Numbered from the stretch's first letter, positions 35,272-43,812 are shown. The stretch: DNA of 64,000 nt from Candidatus Amarobacter glycogenicus (GCA_016719395.1 JADJZF010000004.1:186001-250000), one strand, 5' to 3'. Notes: generated by a model not told the origin, from the letters alone. Translations and numbers: made by a program.

Positions 35272-36300
35272 CTACGACTCCTCGTTCACGATCTTCACGA
35301 TCCGGCCGAGGTTCTCCAACCGCTGTTCCAGCGTCGCCCCCTCCGGCTGCACGCGCAGCGTGTTTACCCCCGCCGCCCGGTGCTGGCGCACCCGTTCGCG
35401 CACCATCGCCTCCGTCCCGATGAGGTTCGTCTGGAGCACCATCTCGTCCGGTACCAGCGCCGCCGCCTCCTCGCGCTTGCCGTCGAGCCAGAGTTTCTGG
35501 ACCGCCACGGCCTCGTCGGCGTAACCGGCACGCCGGTAGGCGGCGTTGTAGAAGTTGTGCTGGCGCGAACCCATCGCGCCCAGTGTGAACGCCAGTCCCG
35601 GCCGCCGCGGAGCCACTAACTTGTCGACGTCGTCGCCGAACGCGACGACCCCCGCCGCGGCCTGGATGTCCAGGTCGGCCAGCGTCCGTCCCGCCTTTTC
35701 CGCGCCACGCCGCATGTGGTCGAAGAACACGTCAGCGTGTTCGGGCATGAACGAAGTCCCGATCCATCCGTCGGCGATCTCCCCGGTCAGCTCCAGCGAC
35801 TTCGGGCTGAGCGTTGCCAGGTAGATGGGGAACTGCATCGGCGGCGCCGATGTCTTCAGTGCCTTCCCTTCGCCGCCCGGCCGTGGCAGCTCGTAGTACT
35901 CGCCTTTGTAGGCGACCCGTTCCCCCCGCGAAGCCATGCGAACGATGTTCACCGCGTCCCGGATACGAGGCAGCGTGCGCGCGAACGGCACCCCATGCCA
36001 TCCCTCCACCACCTGCGGCCCGCTCGCTCCCAGGCCCAGGGTGAAACGGCCCTTCGACATGGAGTTCAGCGTCATTGCCGTCATCGCCAGCATCGCCGGA
36101 GAACGCGAGCCGAGTTGGAGGATGCCAGTTCCGAGCCGGATCTTCTCCGTCTTCGCCGCCAGGTAGCCGATCGGCGTGGCCGCATCGAATCCCCATGTTT
36201 CCGCGGTCCAGACCGAATCTACCCCGAGCTTCTCCGCCTCCTGCACGAACGCCGCCCCGCGCTCCCACTCTTGCCCCCCAAACGAAATGCCAACCTTCAT
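35272..36300 (-). CDS. LLM-class (luciferase-like) flavin- or F420-dependent oxidoreductase
   Basis: A 342-residue luciferase-like monooxygenase-fold protein. MKVGISFGGQEWERGAAFVQ opens the barrel; the EKIRLGTGILQLGSRSPAML and GRFTLGLGASGPQVVEGWHG blocks are the F420-binding-type signatures found in F420-dependent reductases of Chloroflexota and actinobacteria. The KSLELTGEIADGWIGTSF block also fits. The cofactor may be F420 or FMN. The substrate is not known. Its stop lies 31 bases before the candidate selenoprotein start, so the two are probably co-transcribed. ATG 36300 is preceded by AGACTGGCG, a weak site. Confidence 0.85.
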   Translation of the reverse strand: MKVGISFGGQEWERGAAFVQEAEKLGVDSVWTAETWGFDAATPIGYLAAKTEKIRLGTGILQLGSRSPAMLAMTAMTLNSMSKGRFTLGLGASGPQVVEGWHGVPFARTLPRIRDAVNIVRMASRGERVAYKGEYYELPRPGGEGKALKTSAPPMQFPIYLATLSPKSLELTGEIADGWIGTSFMPEHADVFFDHMRRGAEKAGRTLADLDIQAAAGVVAFGDDVDKLVAPRRPGLAFTLGAMGSRQHNFYNAAYRRAGYADEAVAVQKLWLDGKREEAAALVPDEMVLQTNLIGTEAMVRERVRQHRAAGVNTLRVQPEGATLEQRLENLGRIVKIVNEES

Positions 36301-36474
36301 CGCCAGTCTCCAAAAGCCGTGTATGTGGCGGCGAGTCTAGCCCGTTTCGAACCCTGCGGCACCGGCTTCACGGCGTCTCCTGCCGGGGCCCTCCCCCCGA
36401 AGGTTCGCCATGGCACGACTTACCCCGGCGTGGTATACCGAGCATACCCGCCGTTCGGTGGGGAGAGCGCGGAG

Positions 36475-36693
36475 GTGAGCGAAGTGCAACAGGGACTGGA
36501 TCAGCTCAGCCCGAGGGAGCGCGGCGTCGTCCGCTTGCTTGCTCAGGGCAAGACGGGCGGAGAGATAGCCGCCGCGACTGGCCTGGCTGAATCAACCGTC
36601 AGGGGATACCTGAAGAGCGCCCGCCAGAAGACCCGGACGACGAACCGTGTGGAACTTGCGGACTGGTGGGAGCGGCACTCCGGGGTCGCGTGA
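36475..36693 (+). CDS. Small LuxR-type helix-turn-helix regulator (copy 3)
   Basis: A 72-residue stand-alone LuxR-type DNA-binding domain, intact: LDQLSPRERGVVRLLAQGKT then GGEIAAATGLAESTVRGYLK and ADWWERHSG at the end, closely like copy 1 (LAVWW ending). GTG 36475 has GGGAGAG seven bases upstream; GTG 36484 is also possible. The leader holds GGTATACCGAGCATACCC about 45 bases ahead, similar to the TATACATGGCATACCC of the other two copies. Unlike those, no exported-protein genes follow; the next genes are an NTF2-like protein and a HAD hydrolase. Confidence 0.78.
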   Translation: MSEVQQGLDQLSPRERGVVRLLAQGKTGGEIAAATGLAESTVRGYLKSARQKTRTTNRVELADWWERHSGVA

Positions 36694-36798
36694 ACTCGCT
36701 TTGCAGGGTCGGGAAGTGCGCTTGCGCAGGGGCCTCACGCGGGATGCGCGCCACAAGCGCCGCACCCCGTTCCGGCGCCATCCGCTACCATTCCGCCG

Positions 36799-37158
36799 AT
36801 GGACCTCCACGCCTTCATCCAGGAGTACACCGACGTGGTCTACCACGCCGCCAACCCCGAGGCCGCCGCCCGCTTCATCGCCGACCCGTGCATTCGCCAC
36901 GAGCACGGCCACCGAGTCGTGATGTCTCTCGCCGAGAACAAGGCGCGCATCGCCGGGTTCCTGGCGACGGCCCGCAACCCGCGCTTCGAGTACATCGCCG
37001 CCCTCGCCCAGGGCAACCTCTACGCCAGCGCCTACCAGTTTTCCTTCGAACAGGATGGCAGAGAGCAAACCCTCTCCGGCATCGAGATCTTCAAGGTCGA
37101 GGGCGGCAAGATCACCGAGACCTGGAACTCCCCGGCCGGCCAGGGAGCCTGGGGTTGA
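36799..37158 (+). CDS. NTF2/SnoaL-like protein
   Basis: A 119-residue cone-shaped-fold protein: MDLHAFIQEYTDVVYHAANP, FIADPCIRHEHGHRVVMSLA and a final strand IEIFKVEGGKITETW, the classic SnoaL-like ending. Such small proteins are isomerases, hydrolases or ligand binders. No catalytic residue set could be assigned. It overlaps the HAD hydrolase start by four bases (TTGA), so the two are coupled. Start ATG 36799 has only weak purine content upstream. Confidence 0.75.
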   Translation: MDLHAFIQEYTDVVYHAANPEAAARFIADPCIRHEHGHRVVMSLAENKARIAGFLATARNPRFEYIAALAQGNLYASAYQFSFEQDGREQTLSGIEIFKVEGGKITETWNSPAGQGAWG

Positions 37159-37940
37159 GGCCGAAGCTCATCGCGATCGACCTCGACGGCACCCTCCTGA
37201 ACTCCCAGGGCAGCGTCTCCACCCGCACAGCCGCCGCCCTCAAGGCGGCCCACGAGGCCGGCATTGTCCTCGCTCCCGCAACCGCCCGCTGGTACCAGGC
37301 CGCCATCCGCCCCTTCCAGGCTGTCGGCATCGCCGTCGCCGCCATCGCCTCCGCTGGCGCCGATGTCCGCACGGCCGATGGCGTCGTCGTCGAACAGCGC
37401 CCGCTCGATGGCGACTTCGCCCTCTTCCTCGCCGCCCTCTGTGACCGCGCGGGCTGGACCGCCACGCTCTCGACTCCCGAGCGTGCCTACCGCCGCGCCA
37501 ACGAGCTCCCGCCCTGGGCGGCGATGGCCCCGGAGTGGCTCAAGCCGGTGACGCGCTTCGAAGGCGAACACCTCCAGAACGCGCTCTCCGTCCTCGCCGA
37601 AGCCGCCCCCGGCGACCACCACATGCCCGAACTCCAGGCCTGGGCCGGCCGCGTCAGCCTCTATCCTGCCGTCGCCTTCAACGGCGATGCCCTCATCACG
37701 ATCACCGCCCCCGGCGTCGACAAGGGCAGCGGCCTCCGGGCTCTCTGCGCCCACCTCGCGATCGATCCATCCGAAGCTGCCGCGATCGGCGACAGCGAGG
37801 TCGACATCCCCATGTTCGAGGTCGCCGGTGCATCGATCGCCATGGCCGATGGCACCCCCGAAGCCCGGGCCGCCGCCCGCACCCAAACCCTCGCCGCCGA
37901 TGAAGACGGCGTGGCCGCCTACCTCGAGTCCATCCTCTAG
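37155..37940 (+). CDS. Cof-type HAD-superfamily hydrolase
   Basis: A 261-residue HAD phosphatase. Motif I is AIDLDGTLLNSQG at residues ~8-12, motif II falls in LAPATARWYQA (usual T/S-G-R replaced by T-A-R), and motif IV reads GDSEVDIPMFEVA with the preceding lysine in GVDKGSGL. The large cap between ~85 and ~190 puts it in the Cof/type IIB group. These enzymes dephosphorylate small phosphorylated metabolites such as sugar phosphates and cofactors. It starts at TTG (37155) overlapping the NTF2-like gene stop. The substrate is unknown. Confidence 0.85.
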   Translation: MRPKLIAIDLDGTLLNSQGSVSTRTAAALKAAHEAGIVLAPATARWYQAAIRPFQAVGIAVAAIASAGADVRTADGVVVEQRPLDGDFALFLAALCDRAGWTATLSTPERAYRRANELPPWAAMAPEWLKPVTRFEGEHLQNALSVLAEAAPGDHHMPELQAWAGRVSLYPAVAFNGDALITITAPGVDKGSGLRALCAHLAIDPSEAAAIGDSEVDIPMFEVAGASIAMADGTPEARAAARTQTLAADEDGVAAYLESIL

Positions 37941-37983
37941 GCTGGCGGTCCCGCTCCAGGGCGCGCGCTGCCTCCGAAGATGC

Positions 37984-38550
37984 CTACCGCGCCATCCCGT
38001 GGTACTCCGCGTTCGGCATGACGCCCGTCCCGCTCATCAGCCGGTTCGTGAAGTTGAACATGGCCGTCACCTCCACGATGTCCCATGCGTCCTCGTCGCT
38101 GAAGCCGACTGCCCGCAGCTCGTCGATGTCCTCTTCGGCGACCGTCACGGGGTCCAGCGTGAGCTTGACCGCGAAGTCCAGCATGGCCATCTGCTTCTCG
38201 CTCAACCCGGCGCGCCGGTAGTCCAGCACGATGCGTTCGCCCTTGACCGGGTCCTTCAGCAACGCCCGGAGCGCGAAGCCGTGGCTCGTCAGGCAGTAGA
38301 GGCACTGGTTCTGCATCGAGACCACCACCGAGATCATCTCCCGGTCGACCTTCGTCAGCCCCTCCGAAGGCGTCATCAGGTCATCGAAGTGCGCCCGCCA
38401 CTTCGTCATCCGCTCTTCGCGCCAGGCGAACGCCCGGAACACGTTTGGCACGAACCCCAGCTTCTCTTCGAGCAGGTCGAACAACGCCCGCGTCTCGGGC
38501 GCGCAGGTCTCGCGGTCGGCAATTGGGAACCAGGAGATTCGGTCACTCAT
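37984..38550 (-). CDS. Carboxymuconolactone decarboxylase/AhpD-like peroxidase-related protein
   Basis: A 188-residue all-helical protein. The redox motif is NQCLYCLTSH near residue 85: C-x2-C-x3-H as in AhpD and the peroxidase-related subfamily, where the cysteine pair reduces peroxides. The N-terminal MSDRISWFPIADRETCAPET region with ...LGFVPNVFRAFA is typical of the uncharacterised peroxidase-related enzymes. Substrate and electron donor are not known. Its stop faces the HAD gene stop. Upstream lies a 12-bp inverted repeat and the acyl-CoA dehydrogenase gene, on the same strand. Confidence 0.82.
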   Translation of the reverse strand: MSDRISWFPIADRETCAPETRALFDLLEEKLGFVPNVFRAFAWREERMTKWRAHFDDLMTPSEGLTKVDREMISVVVSMQNQCLYCLTSHGFALRALLKDPVKGERIVLDYRRAGLSEKQMAMLDFAVKLTLDPVTVAEEDIDELRAVGFSDEDAWDIVEVTAMFNFTNRLMSGTGVMPNAEYHGMAR

Positions 38551-38579
38551 CCCCGAAGGTTACCCCAGAGTAGGCGTTG

Positions 38580-38625
38580 GGCGTTAGGCGAACACCCTCT
38601 CGTCCATCGCCTATCGCCTAACGCC
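38580..38625. repeat. 12-bp perfect inverted repeat with ATAGGCG units
   Basis: GGCGTTAGGCGA (38580-38591) pairs with TCGCCTAACGCC (38614-38625) across a 22-base loop; further TATCGCC direct repeats surround it. It lies just after the acyl-CoA dehydrogenase stop on the minus strand, so it may end or process that transcript ahead of the AhpD-like gene. No T run follows. Confidence 0.5.
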
Positions 38626-38643
38626 TATCCTCTATCGCCTCCC

Positions 38644-39819
38644 CTACCCCCGCGGCAGGCCCAGGCCTCGCGTGGCGATGATGCCCCGCTGGATCTCGCT
38701 CGTGCCCGCCGCCACCGTCCCGCTGACGGAACTCGTGTAGGCCGTCGCCTGGTCGATGATCTGGTGCTTCGTCCCGTCCTTGAGCTGCCCGAGCGTCCCG
38801 AGCAGGTGCATGCCCGTGAGCGAGATCCGCTGGCCCATTTCGCTCCCGAACAACTTCGAAGCACTCGCCTCGTGGTTCGGCACCAGCCCCCGAGCCTGCA
38901 TCGTCGCCACCCTGTACGCCAGGTTCGTACCCACCGCGATATCGACCGCGCGGTCCGCCAGTTCGTAGCGGACCGACGGCCGCCGTTCGACCAGCTCCGG
39001 GTGTTCCTTCGCCAGCCGCGTGAGCCGTTCGACGCTGCGGCGCCCGCCGGCGTACGACTGGATGCCCGACCGTTCGAAGTCCAGCGCCACGGCCATGTGA
39101 TACCAGCCCCGGTTCACCTCGCCGACGACCTGGTTGGCCGGCACGCGGACATCTTCGAAGAACACCTCGTTGAAGCCGTGCCGGTCGCTCATGTTGATCA
39201 GCGGCCGCACCGTCACCCCGGGCGACTTCATGTTGACCATGAACATCGTGATGCCCTTGTGCTTCGGCGCGTCCGGGTCCGTCCGCGCGGCCAGCCAGCC
39301 CCAGTCCGAGAGGTGGCCGCCGGAGGTCCAGATCTTCTGGCCGTTGACCACGTACTCGTCGCCATCGCGCGTCGCCCGGGTCTGGAGGGCCGCCAGGTCG
39401 GAACCGGCGCCGGGCTCGGAATAGAGCGTGCACCACCAGTCATCGGCGCCCGTGATCCGGGGGATGAACTTCGTCTTCTGCTCGTCGGTGCCGTAGAGCA
39501 TCAGGCTGGGGCCGACCCACGCGATGCCCATGTTGCCGGCCGGCGCCTGGTTGTAGGCCATCTCCTCGTTGTAGACGAGCTGGCGCATGTGGCTTGCCCC
39601 GCCGCCGCCGTATTCCTTTGGCCAGGCCATCGCCAGCCAGCCCTTTTCCGAGAGCTTCTTCTGGAAGCCCATCGTGTAGTCGTACTCTTCCTGGTAAGTC
39701 TTGAAACCGCCCTCATAACCGCGCGCCAGCCGTACCTCTTCCGGCGGCAGATTCTCCTTGATGAACTGGCGCACCTCCTCGCGGAAGGCTTCGACTTCGG
39801 GCTCGTAGGTGTAACGCAT
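38644..39819 (-). CDS. Acyl-CoA dehydrogenase
   Basis: A 391-residue FAD-dependent acyl-CoA dehydrogenase. FAD/substrate-binding blocks: CTLYSEPGAGSDLAALQTRA near 120-140, KIWTSGGHLSDWGWL near 155, and the C-terminal RVATMQARGLVPNHEASASK and GTVAAGTSEIQRGIIATRGL. The usual catalytic glutamate cannot be placed with certainty; in the region near 245 the sequence reads SYAGGRRSVERL. It oxidises acyl-CoA thioesters at the alpha-beta bond and needs electron-transfer flavoprotein (not in window). Start ATG 39819 matches the family's start; the long upstream frame is a shadow. No operon partner is adjacent. Confidence 0.88.
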   Translation of the reverse strand: MRYTYEPEVEAFREEVRQFIKENLPPEEVRLARGYEGGFKTYQEEYDYTMGFQKKLSEKGWLAMAWPKEYGGGGASHMRQLVYNEEMAYNQAPAGNMGIAWVGPSLMLYGTDEQKTKFIPRITGADDWWCTLYSEPGAGSDLAALQTRATRDGDEYVVNGQKIWTSGGHLSDWGWLAARTDPDAPKHKGITMFMVNMKSPGVTVRPLINMSDRHGFNEVFFEDVRVPANQVVGEVNRGWYHMAVALDFERSGIQSYAGGRRSVERLTRLAKEHPELVERRPSVRYELADRAVDIAVGTNLAYRVATMQARGLVPNHEASASKLFGSEMGQRISLTGMHLLGTLGQLKDGTKHQIIDQATAYTSSVSGTVAAGTSEIQRGIIATRGLGLPRG

Positions 39820-40311
39820 GGGGGTGTGGCTCCCGTTGTTTTGTGTGCCGCGAACTATAGCAGCCGCAACAGCCGATGGGGGAACGGGAGGGGGCGCTTG
39901 CCCCCGGCCCGCTCTTCCATGCTTGGGAGAGGGGGGAGCGGTCCGCCGGGAGCCGAGCCGGCAAACAAAACGCCTCATCTCAAGCCTGGGAGATGGGGCG
40001 GGGTTGTCGGAGCAAGTCTGGCGAGTCCCGCCTCTGGTCGGTGACGCTTGGGAGCGGAGGAGGGACGGGCAGTCCCGCCCGACGGGCGAACCGGGGTGCG
40101 TCGCGGAGCGAGTTTTTTTTGGTGTCTTCAAGTAACCGGAAGTAACGTCGCCAGATTCGAGCGAGGCGGTATCTTGCGGGTGTCTTCGGGAGCATCTTCC
40201 CGCGCCGCGGAGGCCGAAACGCGGGCGAACGATGAACAGGCGGACGGGTAGGGCGGGCATTTGAGGCGAGGGGGGGGATGGCCGAGGAAGGGCGAAGGGG
40301 AGCTGGCGCTG
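39820..40311. other. Intergenic stretch upstream of acyl-CoA dehydrogenase
   Basis: About 490 bases without a convincing gene. It contains a G/C-rich hairpin-prone block (39875-39945, with GGGGGCGCTTGCCCCC), a run of eight T at 40111-40118, and a short AAGTAACCGGAAGTAACG repeat at about 40131-40147. Composition suggests non-coding DNA that also holds the acyl-CoA dehydrogenase promoter, which I could not place. Confidence 0.45.
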
Positions 40312-40566
40312 CTATGCGATCAGCCGGTACTTCTTGTTGCGCTTTCCCGGCTGGATGGCTTCGACCCGGGCGTCGACCGTCAGCGCGACCAACAGCGACC
40401 ACGTGAAGTAGCCGTCGTATTCCGGCAAGTTCAACGCGAACCCGGCAGCATCTTCGAGGGCCTTCTGCCCGAGACCGGGCCCGCCCGGAGCGCACTCCGG
40501 CAGTTCCCTCATCGTCTCGATGAGGTGTGTTTTGCAGAGGTCGATGAGGGCTTGTCCGCTTGCCAT
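40312..40566 (-). CDS. Hypothetical small protein (84 aa)
   Basis: From ATG 40566: MASGQALIDLCKTHLIETMR, then LEDAAGFALNLPEYDGYFTW and a basic end KRNKKYRLIA. The central FTWSLLVALTVDARVEA strand-helix reads like a genuine coding sequence, but no family is recognised. Its start lies only 19 bases from the divergent gene at 40586, so they share a compact control region with a TATACC element. Confidence 0.5.
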   Translation of the reverse strand: MASGQALIDLCKTHLIETMRELPECAPGGPGLGQKALEDAAGFALNLPEYDGYFTWSLLVALTVDARVEAIQPGKRNKKYRLIA

Positions 40567-40585
40567 AGACGGACTATACCTGGGC

Positions 40586-41026
40586 ATGGAACCTCGGATA
40601 CCGGATGCAGAGTGTGCCGGAGGCCGGCGATGCCGCGACGGCCGGTGGATTTGTTCGCAGGGGCACCACTGGCGGAGCGGCGACGGGAGCGCGTGGGGCG
40701 CGGAGGACACCGAGGCGGCGCGCCTGACCTACCTCGCGACGATGACCGCAGAAGAGCACGAACATCTCGCGGACATCGCTCACGGCCACTTGAACGACGG
40801 CTATTGGCAGGGGTTTGAAACGACGAACGGCGGGTACGAAGACGGTTCGCCGTGGAGCGACGCCGAAGCGCGCTGGCGGCTCGCCGCGCGCGACTTCATG
40901 GCGCGCAGGGCCGAAGGCGAGTGGCACCTGACGGAAGGCATGCTCATGGGGGCGAACTACGACCTATGCCGGGAGCTGGCGTGGGTCCGGGGCTGGTGCC
41001 CGGGAACAGCGAATTTCAGCGGCTAA
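40586..41026 (+). CDS. Hypothetical protein with N-terminal Cys/His cluster (146 aa)
   Basis: From ATG 40586: MEPRIPDAECAGGRRCRDGR with WICSQGHHW after it (Cys/His-rich, possibly zinc binding), then TYLATMTAEEHEHLADIAHG and a helical, Trp-rich remainder with HLTEGMLMGANYDLCRELAW. I do not recognise a family. The stop TAA overlaps the stop of the opposite-strand DUF262-type gene by a few bases. Composition is like the genome core. Confidence 0.5.
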   Translation: MEPRIPDAECAGGRRCRDGRWICSQGHHWRSGDGSAWGAEDTEAARLTYLATMTAEEHEHLADIAHGHLNDGYWQGFETTNGGYEDGSPWSDAEARWRLAARDFMARRAEGEWHLTEGMLMGANYDLCRELAWVRGWCPGTANFSG

Positions 41027-42797
41027 CCCTCTTCCTCCGGTTCGTCTGGCGGCGCTGCAGGCGAAGCCTGAACTCCCCATTCCGAGAGTGCCGTGAGTAC
41101 GGCCTGTTCGCGCAGTGCCGTGAACTCCCGAAAAATCGGCTCGCCGTGAGGGGACTTCCGGAGGAGCTCGAACGCTTTCTCGTGCACGAATTGCTTTCTC
41201 AGTTCCTCTCGACCGGAGCGAGGCCGCGCTGGTCGATGGCCTGCGTAATCTGGATCGTAAGGATTGCTACTCGACCAAGCGGTGTTAGTGGTCTGTGACG
41301 TCATTACGATGTTCATGGCGAGGTCCGCTCCGTCGACCTTCCAGCGTTTGCCGGCAGTAAGCGTCATTGGAAAGAAATGATGCATGTGAGTGGCAACGCC
41401 CTGTTCGCGGAACCCGATGATGTCACGGATAACCACGTCGCGCGACCGCCGCGATTGATGAGGCAGCGAATGAGATTCGCGCGCGCGCCGCTTGTAGAGT
41501 CGCTCCTAAGCGATGGCATCCGGAAGTCCCTAATCCAAGATGGCTCGGTGCTTCCATCGATGGCCCAAGCGCGGAATTCCCTTACGTCTTCCCTCTGTTT
41601 GTTGTGCACGCCTTCTTGATACCTGCGCGAGAGCGCAGAAAGAACGAACCAACGTTCCAGCTTCAGTTCCGCCGACTTTAGGGCCGTACCACTCAACCTA
41701 GAACGAATCTCTCGATAAGCGACAGACATCGGGGCATAGATGGAATCGTAGGGAATTAGTCCAGAGGTATAGGCGAGCCCCGCCCCGAGCTTGGCGCTAA
41801 GAAACTCTCCGAGTTCCTTCGAGTGCAGAAAACGCAGTGTCGCAATGCTGCCGATAGCGTTCCGCCGTGATAGTCTCCGGCAGCTTGGCCTTCTTTGGAT
41901 CAGTGTCAGCAAGGAGGGCGATCGTTTGAAGAAGTACCTCCCCTGATAAGTCCATATTCGAGTAGTACTTCCCAAGTTCTCGTAGAACGTCTAGTTCGTC
42001 GCGAAGGAAGATTTTATGAGGGTACAGTATTGCCACAACTAATTCGAACGGAGTTAAGGGCCTACCTGTCGTGTTTAGTGTTGAAAAGATTCTGCAAATG
42101 GCCTCGACCGGACGATCCTTTTCGACAACGGTGACTGGATCTGGAGTTCTCCGCACAGGAAGTGGTCGCGAACGACGTATTCTACGAATGGATACCGATC
42201 TGGGAATTGTTTCCTGTAGGCAGCGAGTGCGATCGGCAATTTCTCGGCGTCGCGCAAGAAGGCAGTAGCAAGGAGGTGTTTGCTCATCATCGCCATTGCG
42301 TCCAAGGAGCGATTGCGCTAACGCAGTACTCATCGTCCGCATCAAGATCGAGCAGGAATTCGGCGGGGCGGCTGCCGCGGAGGGAGAGGTCGCAGGTCGG
42401 CGATGCGATGGTCGCCAGGGCGGCCCCCGCGATGAGTCTGGGAGAAACGCTGATAGAGCCGGTCGAGGTCTATGAAGTAGCGCGAACGGCCTCGGTCGCT
42501 AAAGAGGATCAGCCCGGCTGTCAGTCGTTGTTGGCCGTCGAGTATGAATCTCCCGTTCGGCTGAGGGGCAATCTCAGTGGTGTCTCCTTTGAAGAAGGGC
42601 CGCGGAGTGATCTGAACGTGGTCGTTCCGCTCCATCAGCAAGAACGCGCCAATCGGATAGCCCTGCCGCACTGAGTCGAACAGCTTCACAACGCTCTGTG
42701 GTCCCCACTTCCACGGACGCTGAAACTCCGGCAGTTGCAGCAGCCCTTCCTCGGCCTCCGCGATCAGGTCGATGAAGGGTTGCGTTTGGATTGCCAT
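41023..42797 (-). pseudogene. DUF262/DUF1524 (GmrSD-type) restriction-like protein, four or more frameshifts
   Basis: From ATG 42797 (AAGGAGCGAG upstream) the chain reads LIAEAEEGLLQLPEFQRPWK and then NGRFILDGQQRLTAG: the DGQQR motif is the DUF262 nucleotide-binding signature of GmrSD-type, modification-dependent endonucleases. Pieces in other frames follow: MMSKHLLATAFLRDAEKLPI, RIFSTLNTTGRPLTPFELVV, LKSAELKLERWFVLSALSRR, and THMHHFFPM near the end, a DUF1524/HNH-like metal motif. About 590 residues in total. Region 41.35-42.35 kb is more AT-rich than the surroundings, suggesting transfer. It is either a broken defence gene or a good gene with indel errors. Confidence 0.65.
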
Positions 42798-43130
42798 TGG
42801 CTCTCGCTCCTTGCTCCGTCGGCGAATCGTAATTCTGTCGAAGGTAAGTCCGTCATCTGGCGCCCTGCCAGCGCCAACGCCCCCTTCCACCTCCGTCCCG
42901 GCATCCCGCACCCTCCCCCCAAATGCCCGCCGCCCGCTCGCTCGCTACCGTCCCCTCCCCGCTCATCGCCCGCTACGCGCTCCTCACGACACGTCACCTG
43001 CAGCCCACTACTTCGACCCGCTCAAGTAGTACCCCAAGTAGTTACGTATCCGAATCTGTCCGGACCACTTCCAACCACTTCCAGCACCCCCAGGAAAAAC
43101 GCCGCCCGCGCAGGTACACGCCAAAGGACC

Positions 43131-43173
43131 TCCCCCTCGCCCAGCCATGGGAGAGGGGGTCGGGGGGTGAGGG
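43131..43173. repeat. GAGGGGG hairpin repeat, copy 1
   Basis: TCCCCCTCGCC then CATGGGAGAGGGGG and a GTCGGGGGGTGAGGG tail; CCCCCTC pairs with GAGGGGG. Copies lie at 43288-43327, 43660-43698 and 43770-43810. Confidence 0.6.
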
Positions 43174-43287
43174 ACCACCGCGTCATGCGGACCGATGCAG
43201 TCGCATCACGCGATCCAATGCAGAATCGATGCAGATCCACGCAGAATCGACGTGTTTTCGTTTTTCGCCCGCGTCTCGCCTTTCACC

Positions 43288-43327
43288 TCCCCCTCGCCGG
43301 CATGGGAGAGGGGGTCGGGGGGTGAGG
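43288..43327. repeat. GAGGGGG hairpin repeat, copy 2
   Basis: Nearly identical to copy 1, directly beyond the stop of the SUI1-type gene (43330). Position fits a 3'-end hairpin for that gene. Confidence 0.6.
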
Positions 43328-43329
43328 AA

Positions 43330-43653
43330 CTATCCCCCCGCCAGCTTCGCCTTGTGCCCCATCGCCACCAGCTTCGGCACCAGCTTCTCGCGCTGGTCGC
43401 CCTGCAACACGAGGATGCGGCCCTCGCGGCTGCCGCCTGTCGCGCAGAACTGCTTCAACTGCTTCAAGAGAGCGTCCAGCTCCGGCTCGCTCCCCGGGAG
43501 GCCCGTCACCGTCGTCGCCGTCTTGCCGCCCCGGCCCTTCTTGTCCCGCTGCACCCGGACGAGCCCGTCGTCCGGAGGGGCCTTTGGCCGTTGGCCGTTA
43601 GCCGCGGGGGGCGCGGACGGGAGCTTGCGGTTGGTGAGGCCGGCCGGAGGCAT
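43330..43653 (-). CDS. SUI1/YciH-family translation initiation factor
   Basis: A 107-residue SUI1-domain protein. After a Pro/Lys-rich lead, the domain reads LVRVQRDKKGRGGKTATTVT, LPGSEPELDALLKQLKQFCA and then ILVLQGDQREKLVPKLVAMG, matching the archaeal/eukaryotic eIF1 and bacterial YciH pattern. In archaea and eukaryotes this factor checks start-codon selection; the bacterial role is less clear. Length is normal for YciH. It lies between two copies of the GAGGGGG hairpin repeat. GTG/ATG choice: ATG 43653 is used. Confidence 0.85.
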   Translation of the reverse strand: MPPAGLTNRKLPSAPPAANGQRPKAPPDDGLVRVQRDKKGRGGKTATTVTGLPGSEPELDALLKQLKQFCATGGSREGRILVLQGDQREKLVPKLVAMGHKAKLAGG

Positions 43654-43659
43654 CGTGAC

Positions 43660-43698
43660 CCCCCCGCTCCCAGGCTTGGGAGAGGGGGAGGGTGAGGG
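43660..43698. repeat. GAGGGGG hairpin repeat, copy 3
   Basis: CCCCCCCGCTCCCAGGCTTG followed by GGAGAGGGGGAGGGTGAGGG; lies just upstream of the SUI1-type start. Confidence 0.55.
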
Positions 43699-43769
43699 AC
43701 GCGCCCGCCATCGGTCGACTACACCAGCCGCGAGTTCGCCTTGCGTTCGTCAGTCATCGGTTGTCGGCG

Positions 43770-43810
43770 CTCCCCTCGCCCGGGCATGGGAGAGGGGGAA
43801 GGGCGTGGGG
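43770..43810. repeat. GAGGGGG hairpin repeat, copy 4
   Basis: CTCCCCTCGCCCGGGCATGG then GAGAGGGGGAAGGGCGTGGG; directly beyond the stop of the gene at 43813, so again at a gene's 3' end. Confidence 0.58.
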
Positions 43811-43812
43811 GC

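Larger units (their letters stand above)
42798..43329. other. Intergenic stretch with short repeats
   Basis: Over 530 bases without a gene. It contains AAGTAGTACCCCAAGTAGTT at about 43024-43043, CCACTTCCAACCACTTCCAG at about 43065-43085, two GC-rich hairpin repeats (43131-43173 and 43288-43327) and GATGCAG / GCAGAATCGA repeats at about 43180-43250. Confidence 0.45.

Noticed and set aside
37687..40044. 785-codon open frame opposite AhpD-like and acyl-CoA dehydrogenase genes
   Set aside because: Arg/His/Pro-rich shadow; the minus-strand enzymes are well supported.
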